Program-made: the position numbers and the translations under genes | Shown here: positions 42,216 to 50,471 of the stretch, piece after piece | How positions within the stretch are numbered: position 1 is the first letter of the stretch | Layout of the letters: each line of letters begins with the position of its first letter | Notes under the pieces: model-generated | The model's input: only the letters and a program-made list of their open reading frames with translations | Database searches by the model: none | Told to the model about the DNA's origin: nothing | Assembly: GCA_029261815.1 (NCBI GenBank) | Contig: JAJDAQ010000098.1 | Location: 62,001 to 126,000, forward strand | DNA: 64,000 bases | Direction of reading: 5' to 3' | From: Deltaproteobacteria bacterium | GTDB lineage: Bacteria > Myxococcota_A > UBA9160 > UBA6930

Positions 42216-44471
42216 TCAAGCAATCACTTCGAGCTGCGCGCGAACATGCTTGTGCCACGGGGTGAGGGCCAACCAGTCGCGATCCTCGGCCGATGTGAGT
42301 TCGTTCGGCGGTGTCCCGTGCACACGGCGCACGCCATCGGCGTCCGGGTACTCGAGCCCGTGGCCGTTCGGCAGGGTGATGTGCCCGTCGCGCAAGGTAT
42401 CATTGACTTCAACAACGGCTTCCGCCGCGCCCCGCTTCGTCCTGATCCGAACGCGCCCGCCCGTTTCGATGCCGAGCCGTGCCGCATCGCCAGGACTCAT
42501 TCGCAGCGCGCCTTCGGCATCCTTCTTGCGCCAACCAGGGCTTCGGAAGATCGTGTTCGCCGTACTCGTCCTTCGCTCACCCGCCGCGAGGATGAACGGA
42601 TAGTCATCCGTGAGGCGCGGCGGCGCCTCGTCCGCCAGTTCGGCAAGCTCGGCGACGAGTTCAGGAATGACGAGCTGGATGCGACCGTCGTCTGTGCCAA
42701 TACGCTCCAGTGTCACGTCGTACGGGTCTGAGGTGACCACGACGCCGTTGGCATGGGCCAAGATTGCGCGGAAGACCGCGTCTCCCAGGACCGGCCCTTC
42801 ACCATCGAACCCTGCGCGTTTCACGGACGCAGTTTCTTCCGCTGCGAGCGTCTGCGCCGCACCCCAGAGGAGTGCTGCACCCTCGAAGCCATCATCGAGA
42901 GAGCGTCCAAGCGTCTCGTAGAGCACGACCGGCAAGATTGCGGCGAGATCCGGCCGACTTCCCATCATTCCGAGGAAGGCCATGCCGAACTTCTCAAGGC
43001 CTTCGTTCGCCGCCTCGCGCAACACCGTCAGGTCCTCATCCGTGTAGGCGCCCAGCGCGCGACAGAGGCGACTGTGGATCTCGGGCTCTGTCAACGTGCC
43101 ATCCGCCACTGGGAAGAGCGGGTGGCGCAACTGAAAGGTGTGATCGGGGAAGCCACCGCCGAAGAACGTGGTCTCGACCTTCTCGTACTGCGAAGCCGCG
43201 GGCAGGATGTAATGCGCGTGCTTGGCGGTCTCGGTCATCGCTACATCGATGACGACCACGCATTCGAGCGCGTCGAGGGCCTCGCGCATCCGGGGACTGT
43301 CTGCCAGCGAGTGTACGGGGTTGCCGCTTTCGATGAACATCGCGCGGAAGCGATCGGGATGGTCCGTCAGGATCTCCTCTGGAATCGCGTTGCACGGAAT
43401 CAGGCCGGTAATGATCTTGTGCCCGCCCACCGGCGATACCTTGTTGTCCTTTCCCTCCCCGATGAGTTTTCCGACGTGCGTCGGGAGGTTCATCGCACCC
43501 TTGAGGCCCAGTCCGCCACGCAGCACGTAGAGCAGTTTCTCGAGGTAGGAGTTCAGCGTGCTATGCGGGGCCATCTCGATTCCGAGATCTTCGAGGACCG
43601 AGACACTCTCCGAGGAGCCGATCAGTCGCGCCGCCTTTCGCACATCCGCTTCGTCGACCCCGGCGCGGCCACAGTAGTCGGCCACCGGGACCTCACGCAG
43701 GACATCGAAGAGTTCCTTGCCGTCTCCTGCCCGCTCCGACAGGAACGCCTCGTTCGTGAGACCCTCATCGAGCATTACCTTCAGCATGGCCGCCAGCACG
43801 AAAGCATCCGTCCCGGGAATCACCTGGAGGAACACGTCGGCAAGATCCGCACTTTCCGTGCGGCGCGGATCCATCACGATCATGTGCCGGTTCGGGTCCT
43901 TGGCGATCGCTCGCAGCGCCGGCCGGGCGCGCTCCCAGCCGTGTGATTGCCACGGGTTCTTGCCGATAAAGACGGCGACCTCGGCATTCTCGAAATCAGG
44001 ATGCGGTCGTCCACCAAACATCTGTCGTTCGACCCAGAACTCGCCTGTCTTCTCCTGGGCCAGGGCGTTCGACGCGTACCGCATGTCGAGTGCGCGCCGG
44101 GTGGCACCGCTATATGCGCCGCCCAGGTGGTTGCCCTGCCCTCCACCGCCGTAGTAGAAGATCTTGCTGCCACCGTGGGTATCGCGAATCGCACCGAGCT
44201 TCGCGGCGACTTCACGAATTGCCGTGTCCCAATCGATCGCTTCGAAACTGCCGTCGGCCCGGCGTCGAAGCGGGGACGTCACGCGGTCCGCGTGATTCTG
44301 ATAGTGGTCGAGGCCCGCGGCCTTCTCACACGTGTACCCGAGCGATCGCGGATTGGTCTTGTCGCCCTTGATCTTGACGAAATGCCCATCGGCGACCTGC
44401 ACCTGCAGTCCACAGTTGGTGCTGCACAGGATGCAGGACGTGCTCTTCCACTCGGCGGGTTCGGCGGCCAT
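42216..44471 (-). CDS. Molybdopterin-dependent oxidoreductase
   Basis: A 751-residue enzyme of the DMSO reductase/formate dehydrogenase superfamily. The N-terminal 4Fe-4S site is C13, C16, C20 and C48 (SCILCSTNCG, GYTCEKA). Molybdopterin-binding and substrate domains follow, with the C-terminal beta-barrel (RRTSTANTIFRSPGW, VRIRTKRGAAEAVVEVND). Where formate dehydrogenases have the Mo-ligand Cys or Sec, this protein reads ALAQEKTGEFWV with no Cys, Ser or Sec, so the ligand is unclear. No Tat signal, so it is cytoplasmic. The ATG has AGGAGA upstream. The substrate is unknown; HxlR linkage suggests an aldehyde-responsive pathway. Confidence 0.85.
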   Translation of the reverse strand: MAAEPAEWKSTSCILCSTNCGLQVQVADGHFVKIKGDKTNPRSLGYTCEKAAGLDHYQNHADRVTSPLRRRADGSFEAIDWDTAIREVAAKLGAIRDTHGGSKIFYYGGGGQGNHLGGAYSGATRRALDMRYASNALAQEKTGEFWVERQMFGGRPHPDFENAEVAVFIGKNPWQSHGWERARPALRAIAKDPNRHMIVMDPRRTESADLADVFLQVIPGTDAFVLAAMLKVMLDEGLTNEAFLSERAGDGKELFDVLREVPVADYCGRAGVDEADVRKAARLIGSSESVSVLEDLGIEMAPHSTLNSYLEKLLYVLRGGLGLKGAMNLPTHVGKLIGEGKDNKVSPVGGHKIITGLIPCNAIPEEILTDHPDRFRAMFIESGNPVHSLADSPRMREALDALECVVVIDVAMTETAKHAHYILPAASQYEKVETTFFGGGFPDHTFQLRHPLFPVADGTLTEPEIHSRLCRALGAYTDEDLTVLREAANEGLEKFGMAFLGMMGSRPDLAAILPVVLYETLGRSLDDGFEGAALLWGAAQTLAAEETASVKRAGFDGEGPVLGDAVFRAILAHANGVVVTSDPYDVTLERIGTDDGRIQLVIPELVAELAELADEAPPRLTDDYPFILAAGERRTSTANTIFRSPGWRKKDAEGALRMSPGDAARLGIETGGRVRIRTKRGAAEAVVEVNDTLRDGHITLPNGHGLEYPDADGVRRVHGTPPNELTSAEDRDWLALTPWHKHVRAQLEVIA

Positions 44472-44506
44472 GGACGGATCTCCTTCGAAGGGGCGCGGCT
44501 GTTCGT

Positions 44507-44560
44507 TCGAAACTCGAATGCACTCAGTTCGATATTAGAATGGACTAAATTCATGTGCAA
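44507..44560 (-). promoter_or_regulatory. Candidate promoter and operator of the molybdopterin-HxlR operon
   Basis: Reading the minus strand, TTGCAC (44560-44555), a 17-base spacer and TAATAT (44537-44532) resemble -35 and -10 elements. Inverted repeat TTAG-N6-CTAA covers the spacer and -10 region. A direct repeat of AGTSCATTCKA occurs twice, about 26 bases apart. TTCGA-AAC-TCGAA (44507-44519) is a further palindrome. The HxlR regulator encoded downstream is the obvious candidate to bind here. Confidence 0.4.
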
Positions 44561-44648
44561 CTGCAGGCACCTGGAGCCTTCCGGGCCCGGGACCTTGACC
44601 ATTGCTTGACCGATCCGCCGATCGCCTTCCGGACGGCGACGCCCCTTC

Positions 44649-44654
44649 TAGAAT
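44649..44654 (+). promoter_or_regulatory. Candidate -10 hexamer TAGAAT
   Basis: TAGAAT lies 32 bases before the ATG of the repeat PEP-CTERM gene, with GGAAGGAG between as ribosome binding site. No clear -35. Confidence 0.3.
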
Positions 44655-44686
44655 CGAGGTTCGGTCGCCATCGGAAGGAGCTGGAA

Positions 44687-47600
44687 ATGCTGGACTGGAT
44701 TGGAAACCGCCGCGGACGGTTCATCGCGGGGCTCGTCGTCGCCTGGTTGGCCGCCGCTGCGCCGGCCAGCGCAATCACGGCATTCGCCAACTGGAACGGC
44801 GGCAGCGGCATCTGGTCGAACCCCGTCCAATGGGCCATTGGCTGCCCCCAGGTTCCGCCGCCGACCACGCCCGGCAACACAGCGTCGTGTTTGTTCACCG
44901 TCAACGTGTCCGGCCCGGCCAGTGATGTCCAAGGCGACGTGGGCGCCACGATCTCGGTCCTCAACCTGAATTCGGGTGCCGAACTGTCGATCGCTACGAG
45001 CCTGACGTCGTTGATCGACACGTCGATCGGAAGCCAGAGCACCCTCACGGTCGGGCCCGTCGCCAGCCTCGTCACCGGCCTGCTGACCAATCAGGGAACG
45101 CTCGACCTCGGCCTACTCGCGGGCGTGACTGCCGTGACCGTGGTCAATGGGGGGACGATCGACAGCACCGGCGGCTCACTCCTCGTGGGGTCGATCGAGA
45201 ACCTCTCCGGCGCGACGATCGACATCGGCCCCGGACTCACGACGCTCTCGACCGCCGTCCTCGTCAACGAAGGGACAGTCAACCTCTCGGATCCCGCATC
45301 GACGCTCTCGGCCTCCCTGTCGTTCTTCGAGTTCTCCGGAAGTGGGGAAGTCGTTCTCGCGCATGACACCGCTTCGCTGAGTGCACTCGTCAACCTCGGC
45401 AACCTCGGGGGCCACACGATCCGCGGCACGGGCAGCGTGGTCAGCAGCACGATGGTCAACCAGGGAGACGTCCTCGCGGACAGTGCCGGAGACACGCTCC
45501 ACGTCATCACCGGCTTCCTCGATTCGACGGGCGACCTACGCGCGCTCGGCGGAACACTCGATGTGGATGCGGTCGACGTGGTGACATCGGGAACGGTCGA
45601 AGCCACGGGCGCGACCGGCAAGTGGAAGTTCGACGCGACGAATCTCGACAACGACGGGCTCATGGTGGTGCGCTCGGGCGCACGCGGCGAGATCAAGAAT
45701 GCCAGCGTCGACAATGGCGGTGGCATCCTTCAAGCAGATGGCGGCTCGATCGCCTTGGAGGACGTCGGCATCGAAGGCGGCGTCATCACGTCGAACAGTG
45801 GGGGCTTCGTCACGATGGCGGGCTCGGGGGCGATTCGCGACCTCACGAACAGCGCGGACTTCCGGTTCCTGCCCGGAAGCGTGACGTCGATGATCGGGAC
45901 GATCACCAACGACGGTGTGATGACGGTGCCCGATGGCGCGGCGGTCCCCGGCGCTGGCTTCTTCGTGACCCTCGACGGTACGGGTCGGCTCGTTCTTGCG
46001 GGCGACAACGCGACCTTCGGGTCGACGACAACGACGACGTGGACCCAGGGTGCGGCCCACACGATCGAAGGCTTCGGAACGTTCCAGGGCCTCGTGATCG
46101 ACAACGGCAATCGGATCGTCGCGAACGTGGCCGGGCAACGGCTCCGCGTCACCGCTCCGGATGGTGGAACCGGCCCGCGCCTCATCAATCGAGGCAGCCT
46201 CGAGGCGATCCAGGGCGGCATCCTCCGCGTCGAGAACAGCGACATCGACAACACGTCAGCCGTCGTTCTCGCAGATACGGGTTCCATCGTCGAACTCGAT
46301 CAGGTCCGACTTCGCGGAGGCAGCCTGACCGGGGCCGGCGAGATCCAGTGGAGCGGACTCGGGGCCCTCCTGGACGGTACGGACGGCAGCCGCGTCCAGG
46401 GCACCGTCAACCAGTCTCTTCTGTCCGGCTCCCAGGTCGCGTTCTCGGGCTTCGATAACGACGGAACCATCATGGTCGGGGACGGCGCGATCGCGTTCAC
46501 CACCGGAGTGGCCCACTTCACGGGTGCCGGGTCGTTCTCACTGGACGGGCCCGGGGCCATTTTCGGGTCGGCAGGCACGAGTCAGTACGGCCAATCGGCA
46601 ACGCACCGCATGGACGGCGAGGGACTCATCCAGGGCTTCGGCTTCCACAACGAAGGAACCCTTTCCGCCGACCGCGCGGGAAAAACGCTGAACTATCAAG
46701 TCTCGAACGGAACGGCGAGCGCGAGCACCCAGAACGACGGTCTGTTCGAAGCCACGGGCGGCGGCACGCTTGCGATCCAAAGTGCGCGCATCGACAACTT
46801 CGGGACGATTCGCGCCGACGCCAACTCCCTCGTGACGGTCGCCAACTCGGAGATCCGCGGCGGCACCCTCGAAGGTGCCGGCGAGGTCCAGTGGACGGGA
46901 AACAGCGCACTCCGTGAGGCTCCGGATGGAAGCCGGGTACAGAGCACGGTCGACCAATCTGTCCTTGCGGGCTCGCAGGTCTTGTTCGAGGGCTTCGACA
47001 ATGAGGGGACGGTCTCCGTAGAAGACGGTGCCATCGCATTCACGTCCGGCGTCGCCCACTTCGTGGGAACGGGATCCTTCTCGCTCGAGGGCCCCGGCTC
47101 CACGTTCGGCTCCGGTCTCACGAGTCAGTATCGACAGTCTGCCGCGCACCGCATCGGCGGGGAGGGGTTGGTCCAGGGGTTCGCATTCCACAACGAGGGA
47201 ACCCTCTCCGCCGACCGCGCGGGAAGAACGCTGAGCTACCAGGTCTCGAACGGAACCGCGGGCGCGAGTACCCAGAACGACGGTCTGTTCGAAGCCACGG
47301 GCGGCGGCACGCTTGCGATCCAGAGTGCGCGCATCGACAACATCGGAACGATTCGGGCCGACGCGTCTTCGCTCGTGACGTTCCGCGACACGGCGGTCCG
47401 CGGCGGAATCCTGGACGGTGTTTCCGAGATGCAATGGTTCGGCAGCTCCCGCCTGGTCGAGTCTGCACTCGACGGCAGCGCCGTCCAGTCTCTCGTGGAT
47501 CAGCGACTCCGCACAGGGACATCGCTCTTCGTGACCAAGCTCCAGAACGACGCGACGATCACGATCGAGGATGGCGCGTCCCTGCTCCCGGGCAGCCAGA

Positions 47601-48748
47601 TCGATCCGGTTTCCGGAAGCGGCGAGATCGTTCTCGACGGCCCCGGCGCCTTGCTAGGCGTCTCTGGCGCCAGCCATTGGACCCAGGGTGCCAATCACGA
47701 GATCCGGGGCGAGGGTCGCGTGGAAGGCCATTCCCTCGCGAGCGCGGGAACGATCGCGGCCGACCGTGCGGGCCGCACACTGCACCTCACAGTCCCGAAC
47801 CTGACCAACACCGGCACGGTGCGCGCGACAAATGGCGGCACCCTCGACGCGACGGCGGTTTTCTATAACGACGGAGGCGTCATCGAAGCCGACACGGGCT
47901 CGGTCATCCGCATGGACGCGAGCGCGGTCTATGGCGGCCTGTTGACTGGCGCCGGCGAGATCCAGTTCCTCTCAACCGGCCTGATCGCGGCAGCTGTTGG
48001 TGGTAGCGGCGTTACGAACGAGAGCACCCTGCGAATCATCGGACCCAACGTTCGGGTATCAGACACGTTGACGAACGATGGACACATCCTCGTCGAAGAC
48101 GGCGCACTCCTGAACCCGGACTCCAACGGCTTTCCGCGTACCCTGATCGCCGGTGGCGGTACCGTTTCGCTCCTTGCGGCCGGGAGTCAGGCGGGCTCCG
48201 GGCTTGGACTGTGGACGAATGGTCCTGGACATACGGTCGAAGGCGTCGGCACCATCGGCGCGAGTGGATTCCAGAACAACGGCGTGCTCTCGCCCGGTCT
48301 GGCAGGTGGAGACGAGACCGCGGCGCTTCGCATCGCGGCGAACGCGGTGGGCTTCGGTGGCACCTCTCACCTCGACATCCAACTCGGAGGATCGCAGGCC
48401 GGAGTCAGTCATGACTTCATCCAGGCAGACACGACGCTGCTCGACCTCGGAGGCGTCCTCGCATTGAGCTTCGTCGACGGGTTCGCGCAGTCGGCACAGG
48501 CCTCCGATGTCCTGACGATCCTCACGGCCCTGAGCCCGCTGACGCAGTCGTTCAGCAATGTGTCGAATGGGGGGCGCCTCGACTCCATCGACGGCAGGGG
48601 CTCGTTCCTCGTCCACTATGGGGCCGGCAGCGTGTTCGATGCTGCGTCGGTCGTGCTGAGCGACTTCGTCGCCCTACCGGAACCGGGCACGATTGCGCTC
48701 CTCACGATCCTCGTGCTCGTCGTGCGGCGGCGTCAGGCGGCGTCGTAG
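44687..48748 (+). CDS. Giant PEP-CTERM repeat protein
   Basis: A 1353-residue surface protein with an N-terminal signal peptide (FIAGLVVAWLAAAAPASA) and a C-terminal PEP-CTERM signal (LPEP at about 1331, hydrophobic LLTILVLVV, then RRRQ). The body is Gly/Ser/Thr/Asp-rich with short beta strands (GTLEGAGEVQWTG, NEGTVSVEDGAIAF) typical of a right-handed beta-helix or autotransporter-like filament. From about residue 364 it is built of units of about 181 residues. It is likely exported and processed by an exosortase, as an adhesin or matrix filament. ATG with GGAAGGAG seven bases upstream. Its end overlaps the facing gene by 16 bases. Confidence 0.85.
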   Translation: MLDWIGNRRGRFIAGLVVAWLAAAAPASAITAFANWNGGSGIWSNPVQWAIGCPQVPPPTTPGNTASCLFTVNVSGPASDVQGDVGATISVLNLNSGAELSIATSLTSLIDTSIGSQSTLTVGPVASLVTGLLTNQGTLDLGLLAGVTAVTVVNGGTIDSTGGSLLVGSIENLSGATIDIGPGLTTLSTAVLVNEGTVNLSDPASTLSASLSFFEFSGSGEVVLAHDTASLSALVNLGNLGGHTIRGTGSVVSSTMVNQGDVLADSAGDTLHVITGFLDSTGDLRALGGTLDVDAVDVVTSGTVEATGATGKWKFDATNLDNDGLMVVRSGARGEIKNASVDNGGGILQADGGSIALEDVGIEGGVITSNSGGFVTMAGSGAIRDLTNSADFRFLPGSVTSMIGTITNDGVMTVPDGAAVPGAGFFVTLDGTGRLVLAGDNATFGSTTTTTWTQGAAHTIEGFGTFQGLVIDNGNRIVANVAGQRLRVTAPDGGTGPRLINRGSLEAIQGGILRVENSDIDNTSAVVLADTGSIVELDQVRLRGGSLTGAGEIQWSGLGALLDGTDGSRVQGTVNQSLLSGSQVAFSGFDNDGTIMVGDGAIAFTTGVAHFTGAGSFSLDGPGAIFGSAGTSQYGQSATHRMDGEGLIQGFGFHNEGTLSADRAGKTLNYQVSNGTASASTQNDGLFEATGGGTLAIQSARIDNFGTIRADANSLVTVANSEIRGGTLEGAGEVQWTGNSALREAPDGSRVQSTVDQSVLAGSQVLFEGFDNEGTVSVEDGAIAFTSGVAHFVGTGSFSLEGPGSTFGSGLTSQYRQSAAHRIGGEGLVQGFAFHNEGTLSADRAGRTLSYQVSNGTAGASTQNDGLFEATGGGTLAIQSARIDNIGTIRADASSLVTFRDTAVRGGILDGVSEMQWFGSSRLVESALDGSAVQSLVDQRLRTGTSLFVTKLQNDATITIEDGASLLPGSQIDPVSGSGEIVLDGPGALLGVSGASHWTQGANHEIRGEGRVEGHSLASAGTIAADRAGRTLHLTVPNLTNTGTVRATNGGTLDATAVFYNDGGVIEADTGSVIRMDASAVYGGLLTGAGEIQFLSTGLIAAAVGGSGVTNESTLRIIGPNVRVSDTLTNDGHILVEDGALLNPDSNGFPRTLIAGGGTVSLLAAGSQAGSGLGLWTNGPGHTVEGVGTIGASGFQNNGVLSPGLAGGDETAALRIAANAVGFGGTSHLDIQLGGSQAGVSHDFIQADTTLLDLGGVLALSFVDGFAQSAQASDVLTILTALSPLTQSFSNVSNGGRLDSIDGRGSFLVHYGAGSVFDAASVVLSDFVALPEPGTIALLTILVLVVRRRQAAS
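45776..48466 (+). repeat. Long in-frame repeats, period about 540 bases
   Basis: Repeat units start at 45776, 46316, 46859, 47402 and 47933, giving periods of 540, 543, 543 and 531 bases (180, 181, 181, 177 residues). Each begins with G-G-x-[L/I]-x-G and holds F-x-x-x-G-x-I-x-V-x-D-G and L-S-A-D-R-A-G-type positions. The 46316 and 46859 units are nearly identical at protein level and show long runs of identical bases, which points to recent duplication or gene conversion. The last unit is incomplete; its end is approximate. Confidence 0.8.
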
Positions 48749-49695
48749 ATCGAGGGCGCCTTGTCCCTCGGGATCGCCTCGGGATAGATCGCCTGCACCT
48801 CGCCGATGAAGCCGAAATCGTCCATCCGATCGAGATCGAAACGCAGGTCGAGACCACGCTTCGCGAAGTCGCGATCGAAAATGGCGGCGACGTCATCGAT
48901 GGAGAGTGCGCACGCCTGCTCGGCGCGCATCGACGCCTCGTCGCGATAGACGTCGGCCTTCCACAAGACGCTCACGCGATAGTTCGCGAGCGGCGCGCGG
49001 TAGCGTTCCTCGCCGCAGTCACTGACGGCCCACTCGCCGGAGCCGTCGCCAACGGGGACGAGTTCGGCACGCGGCGTCACCATCCGGGTCCCCTGATCGA
49101 ACGGGCCCACCGGCCCCACCTGGTGGAACATGCCGTGGTTGTCCCCGACGAGTGCCGTGTTCGCCATGTCCCCCACGTGCTCGCGCGGTGGCGCATCGGG
49201 GCCATCGGGCCAGTAGCGGAACGCCCCGCCCTCGACATCATTCATCCACCAGATGGATGTCGCTTGCACGATGCCTTCGCGCTCGAACAGGCCGGACCAG
49301 AACATCGTGCGGAGCAGCCACATCGGGGTGTTGCTGCGGTCGCGCCCCTGGAAGCGCGGGTTGTCAGTGTGCGCAGGACCACTGCGCTCGAGGGCCGCCA
49401 TCACGTTCACGTAGACGCTGTGGGGCTTCACGATCTCGGCGCCATACACCTGCTGAGCCGTCTCGATCACGCGCGGGTGATGCAGGAAGAGCTCCGACCC
49501 CTCGACCTGGAGATCCGAGTGCACCCAGTCGTTCTGGAACCACATCGGGCTCGACGGCGTGTCCATTTCGGCGTCCGGCCGGTACCAGCCGCCGAGCGGC
49601 GTGTACGGCGCATTGCGCTCGAGGAGTCGGACCACCTCGCCGACGTCGTCAAAGACATCTCGCAGGAGGATCGGCGGAACGGGGATCGGGTGCAT
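48733..49695 (-). CDS. Putative iron/2-oxoglutarate-type oxygenase
   Basis: A 320-residue protein of no family I recognise with certainty. GPAHTDNPRFQG contains an HxD and NHGMFHQVGPVG a later His; with the Arg of MVTPRAE these resemble the 2-His-1-carboxylate plus Arg site of Fe(II)/2-oxoglutarate (phytanoyl-CoA-like) dioxygenases. EGGAFRYWPDGPDAPPREH lies between. The gene ends inside the facing PEP-CTERM gene (16-base overlap). ATG with TACGCT six bases before. Confidence 0.55.
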   Translation of the reverse strand: MHPIPVPPILLRDVFDDVGEVVRLLERNAPYTPLGGWYRPDAEMDTPSSPMWFQNDWVHSDLQVEGSELFLHHPRVIETAQQVYGAEIVKPHSVYVNVMAALERSGPAHTDNPRFQGRDRSNTPMWLLRTMFWSGLFEREGIVQATSIWWMNDVEGGAFRYWPDGPDAPPREHVGDMANTALVGDNHGMFHQVGPVGPFDQGTRMVTPRAELVPVGDGSGEWAVSDCGEERYRAPLANYRVSVLWKADVYRDEASMRAEQACALSIDDVAAIFDRDFAKRGLDLRFDLDRMDDFGFIGEVQAIYPEAIPRDKAPSIYDAA

Positions 49696-49707
49696 GCAAG
49701 GAGCGTA
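49696..49707 (-). promoter_or_regulatory. Candidate leaderless -10 element before the oxygenase-like gene
   Basis: TACGCT (49707-49702, minus strand), six bases (CCTTGC), then ATG at 49695. Confidence 0.45.
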
Positions 49708-49776
49708 TCCGATCCAAGGCGCCCGGAATGACACCATGGGGACGAAGCCGCTCAGCCCGAAAGCACGCGGGCGGGG

Positions 49777-49782
49777 TAGACT
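49777..49782 (+). promoter_or_regulatory. Candidate -10 hexamer TAGACT
   Basis: TAGACT lies 18 bases before the deaminase ATG at 49801, with GGAG between (49790-49793). Confidence 0.3.
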
Positions 49783-49800
49783 CCCACGCGGAGAACCCCC

Positions 49801-50460
49801 ATGACCGCGCCCGAGTCCCGACCGCCGAACCAATCCCACTGGCCGCCCGCCGCCGCGTCCGACCACACGTGCATGAACCGCAGGAAGTTCCTCAAGAGCA
49901 CGTCCGTCGCTGCACTCGCCGCGGTGACCGCACCGAGCGTGGGTGCCGCGTGCATGCCGATCGACAGCACACCGTGGATCGGCCTCAAGGGAAATAGCGA
50001 CGAAGACTTCATGAAGATCGCGATCGAACTCGCGAAACAGGATGACCCCCTGATTCCGTTCGGAGCCGTCATCGTGGACAAGAGGAAGATGGAGACGGTC
50101 GCCGTCGGCGTGAACGAGACCCTGGTGAATCCGACCGACCACGGCGAGATCATGGCGATCGATTCACTGATGAAGGTTGCCGGGGTGATCGAGCATGTGG
50201 AAGCCGGCCTCGGAAAGCTGCGACACATGAGCCTCTACACGACAGGCGAGTCCTGTCCCATGTGCATGGGTGCCATCATCTGGTGTGGCTTCAACGAGAT
50301 GATCTATGGCTCATCGATTCCGTTCATCGCGGCGACCACGGGCTTCTCGCAGATCAATCTTCGTGCGACAGCGGTAGCCGCGGCCGCGCCCTACGGCGTC
50401 CAGGTTCGCGGCGGGGTCCTGGAGGCCGAAACCAACGCGCTATTCAAGGCCGGCCTGTAG
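49801..50460 (+). CDS. Cytidine/nucleoside deaminase-fold protein with twin-arginine leader
   Basis: A 219-residue protein. The deaminase zinc site is H114-G-E116 in DHGEIMAI (Glu as proton shuttle) and C152-P-M-C155 in SCPMCMGA, as in guanine/tRNA adenosine deaminases. A twin-arginine motif NRRKFLKSTS followed by a hydrophobic segment (VAALAAVTAPSVGA) lies at 26-48, so it may be exported folded by Tat, unusual for this family. GGAG seven bases before supports ATG 49801, which puts 25 residues before the twin arginine; ATG 49873 would start at the motif. The substrate is unknown. Confidence 0.75.
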   Translation: MTAPESRPPNQSHWPPAAASDHTCMNRRKFLKSTSVAALAAVTAPSVGAACMPIDSTPWIGLKGNSDEDFMKIAIELAKQDDPLIPFGAVIVDKRKMETVAVGVNETLVNPTDHGEIMAIDSLMKVAGVIEHVEAGLGKLRHMSLYTTGESCPMCMGAIIWCGFNEMIYGSSIPFIAATTGFSQINLRATAVAAAAPYGVQVRGGVLEAETNALFKAGL

Positions 50461-50471
50461 ACGCGCCAACG

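Noticed and set aside
45776..48466. Long repeats read as a CRISPR array or insertion sequence
   Set aside because: They are in-frame coding repeats with a 540-base period and no terminal inverted repeats or spacers.
49696..50142. Extension of the oxygenase-like gene upstream to 50142
   Set aside because: The extra sequence is antisense to the deaminase gene and shows no conservation; ATG 49695 has the TANNNT-N6 element.
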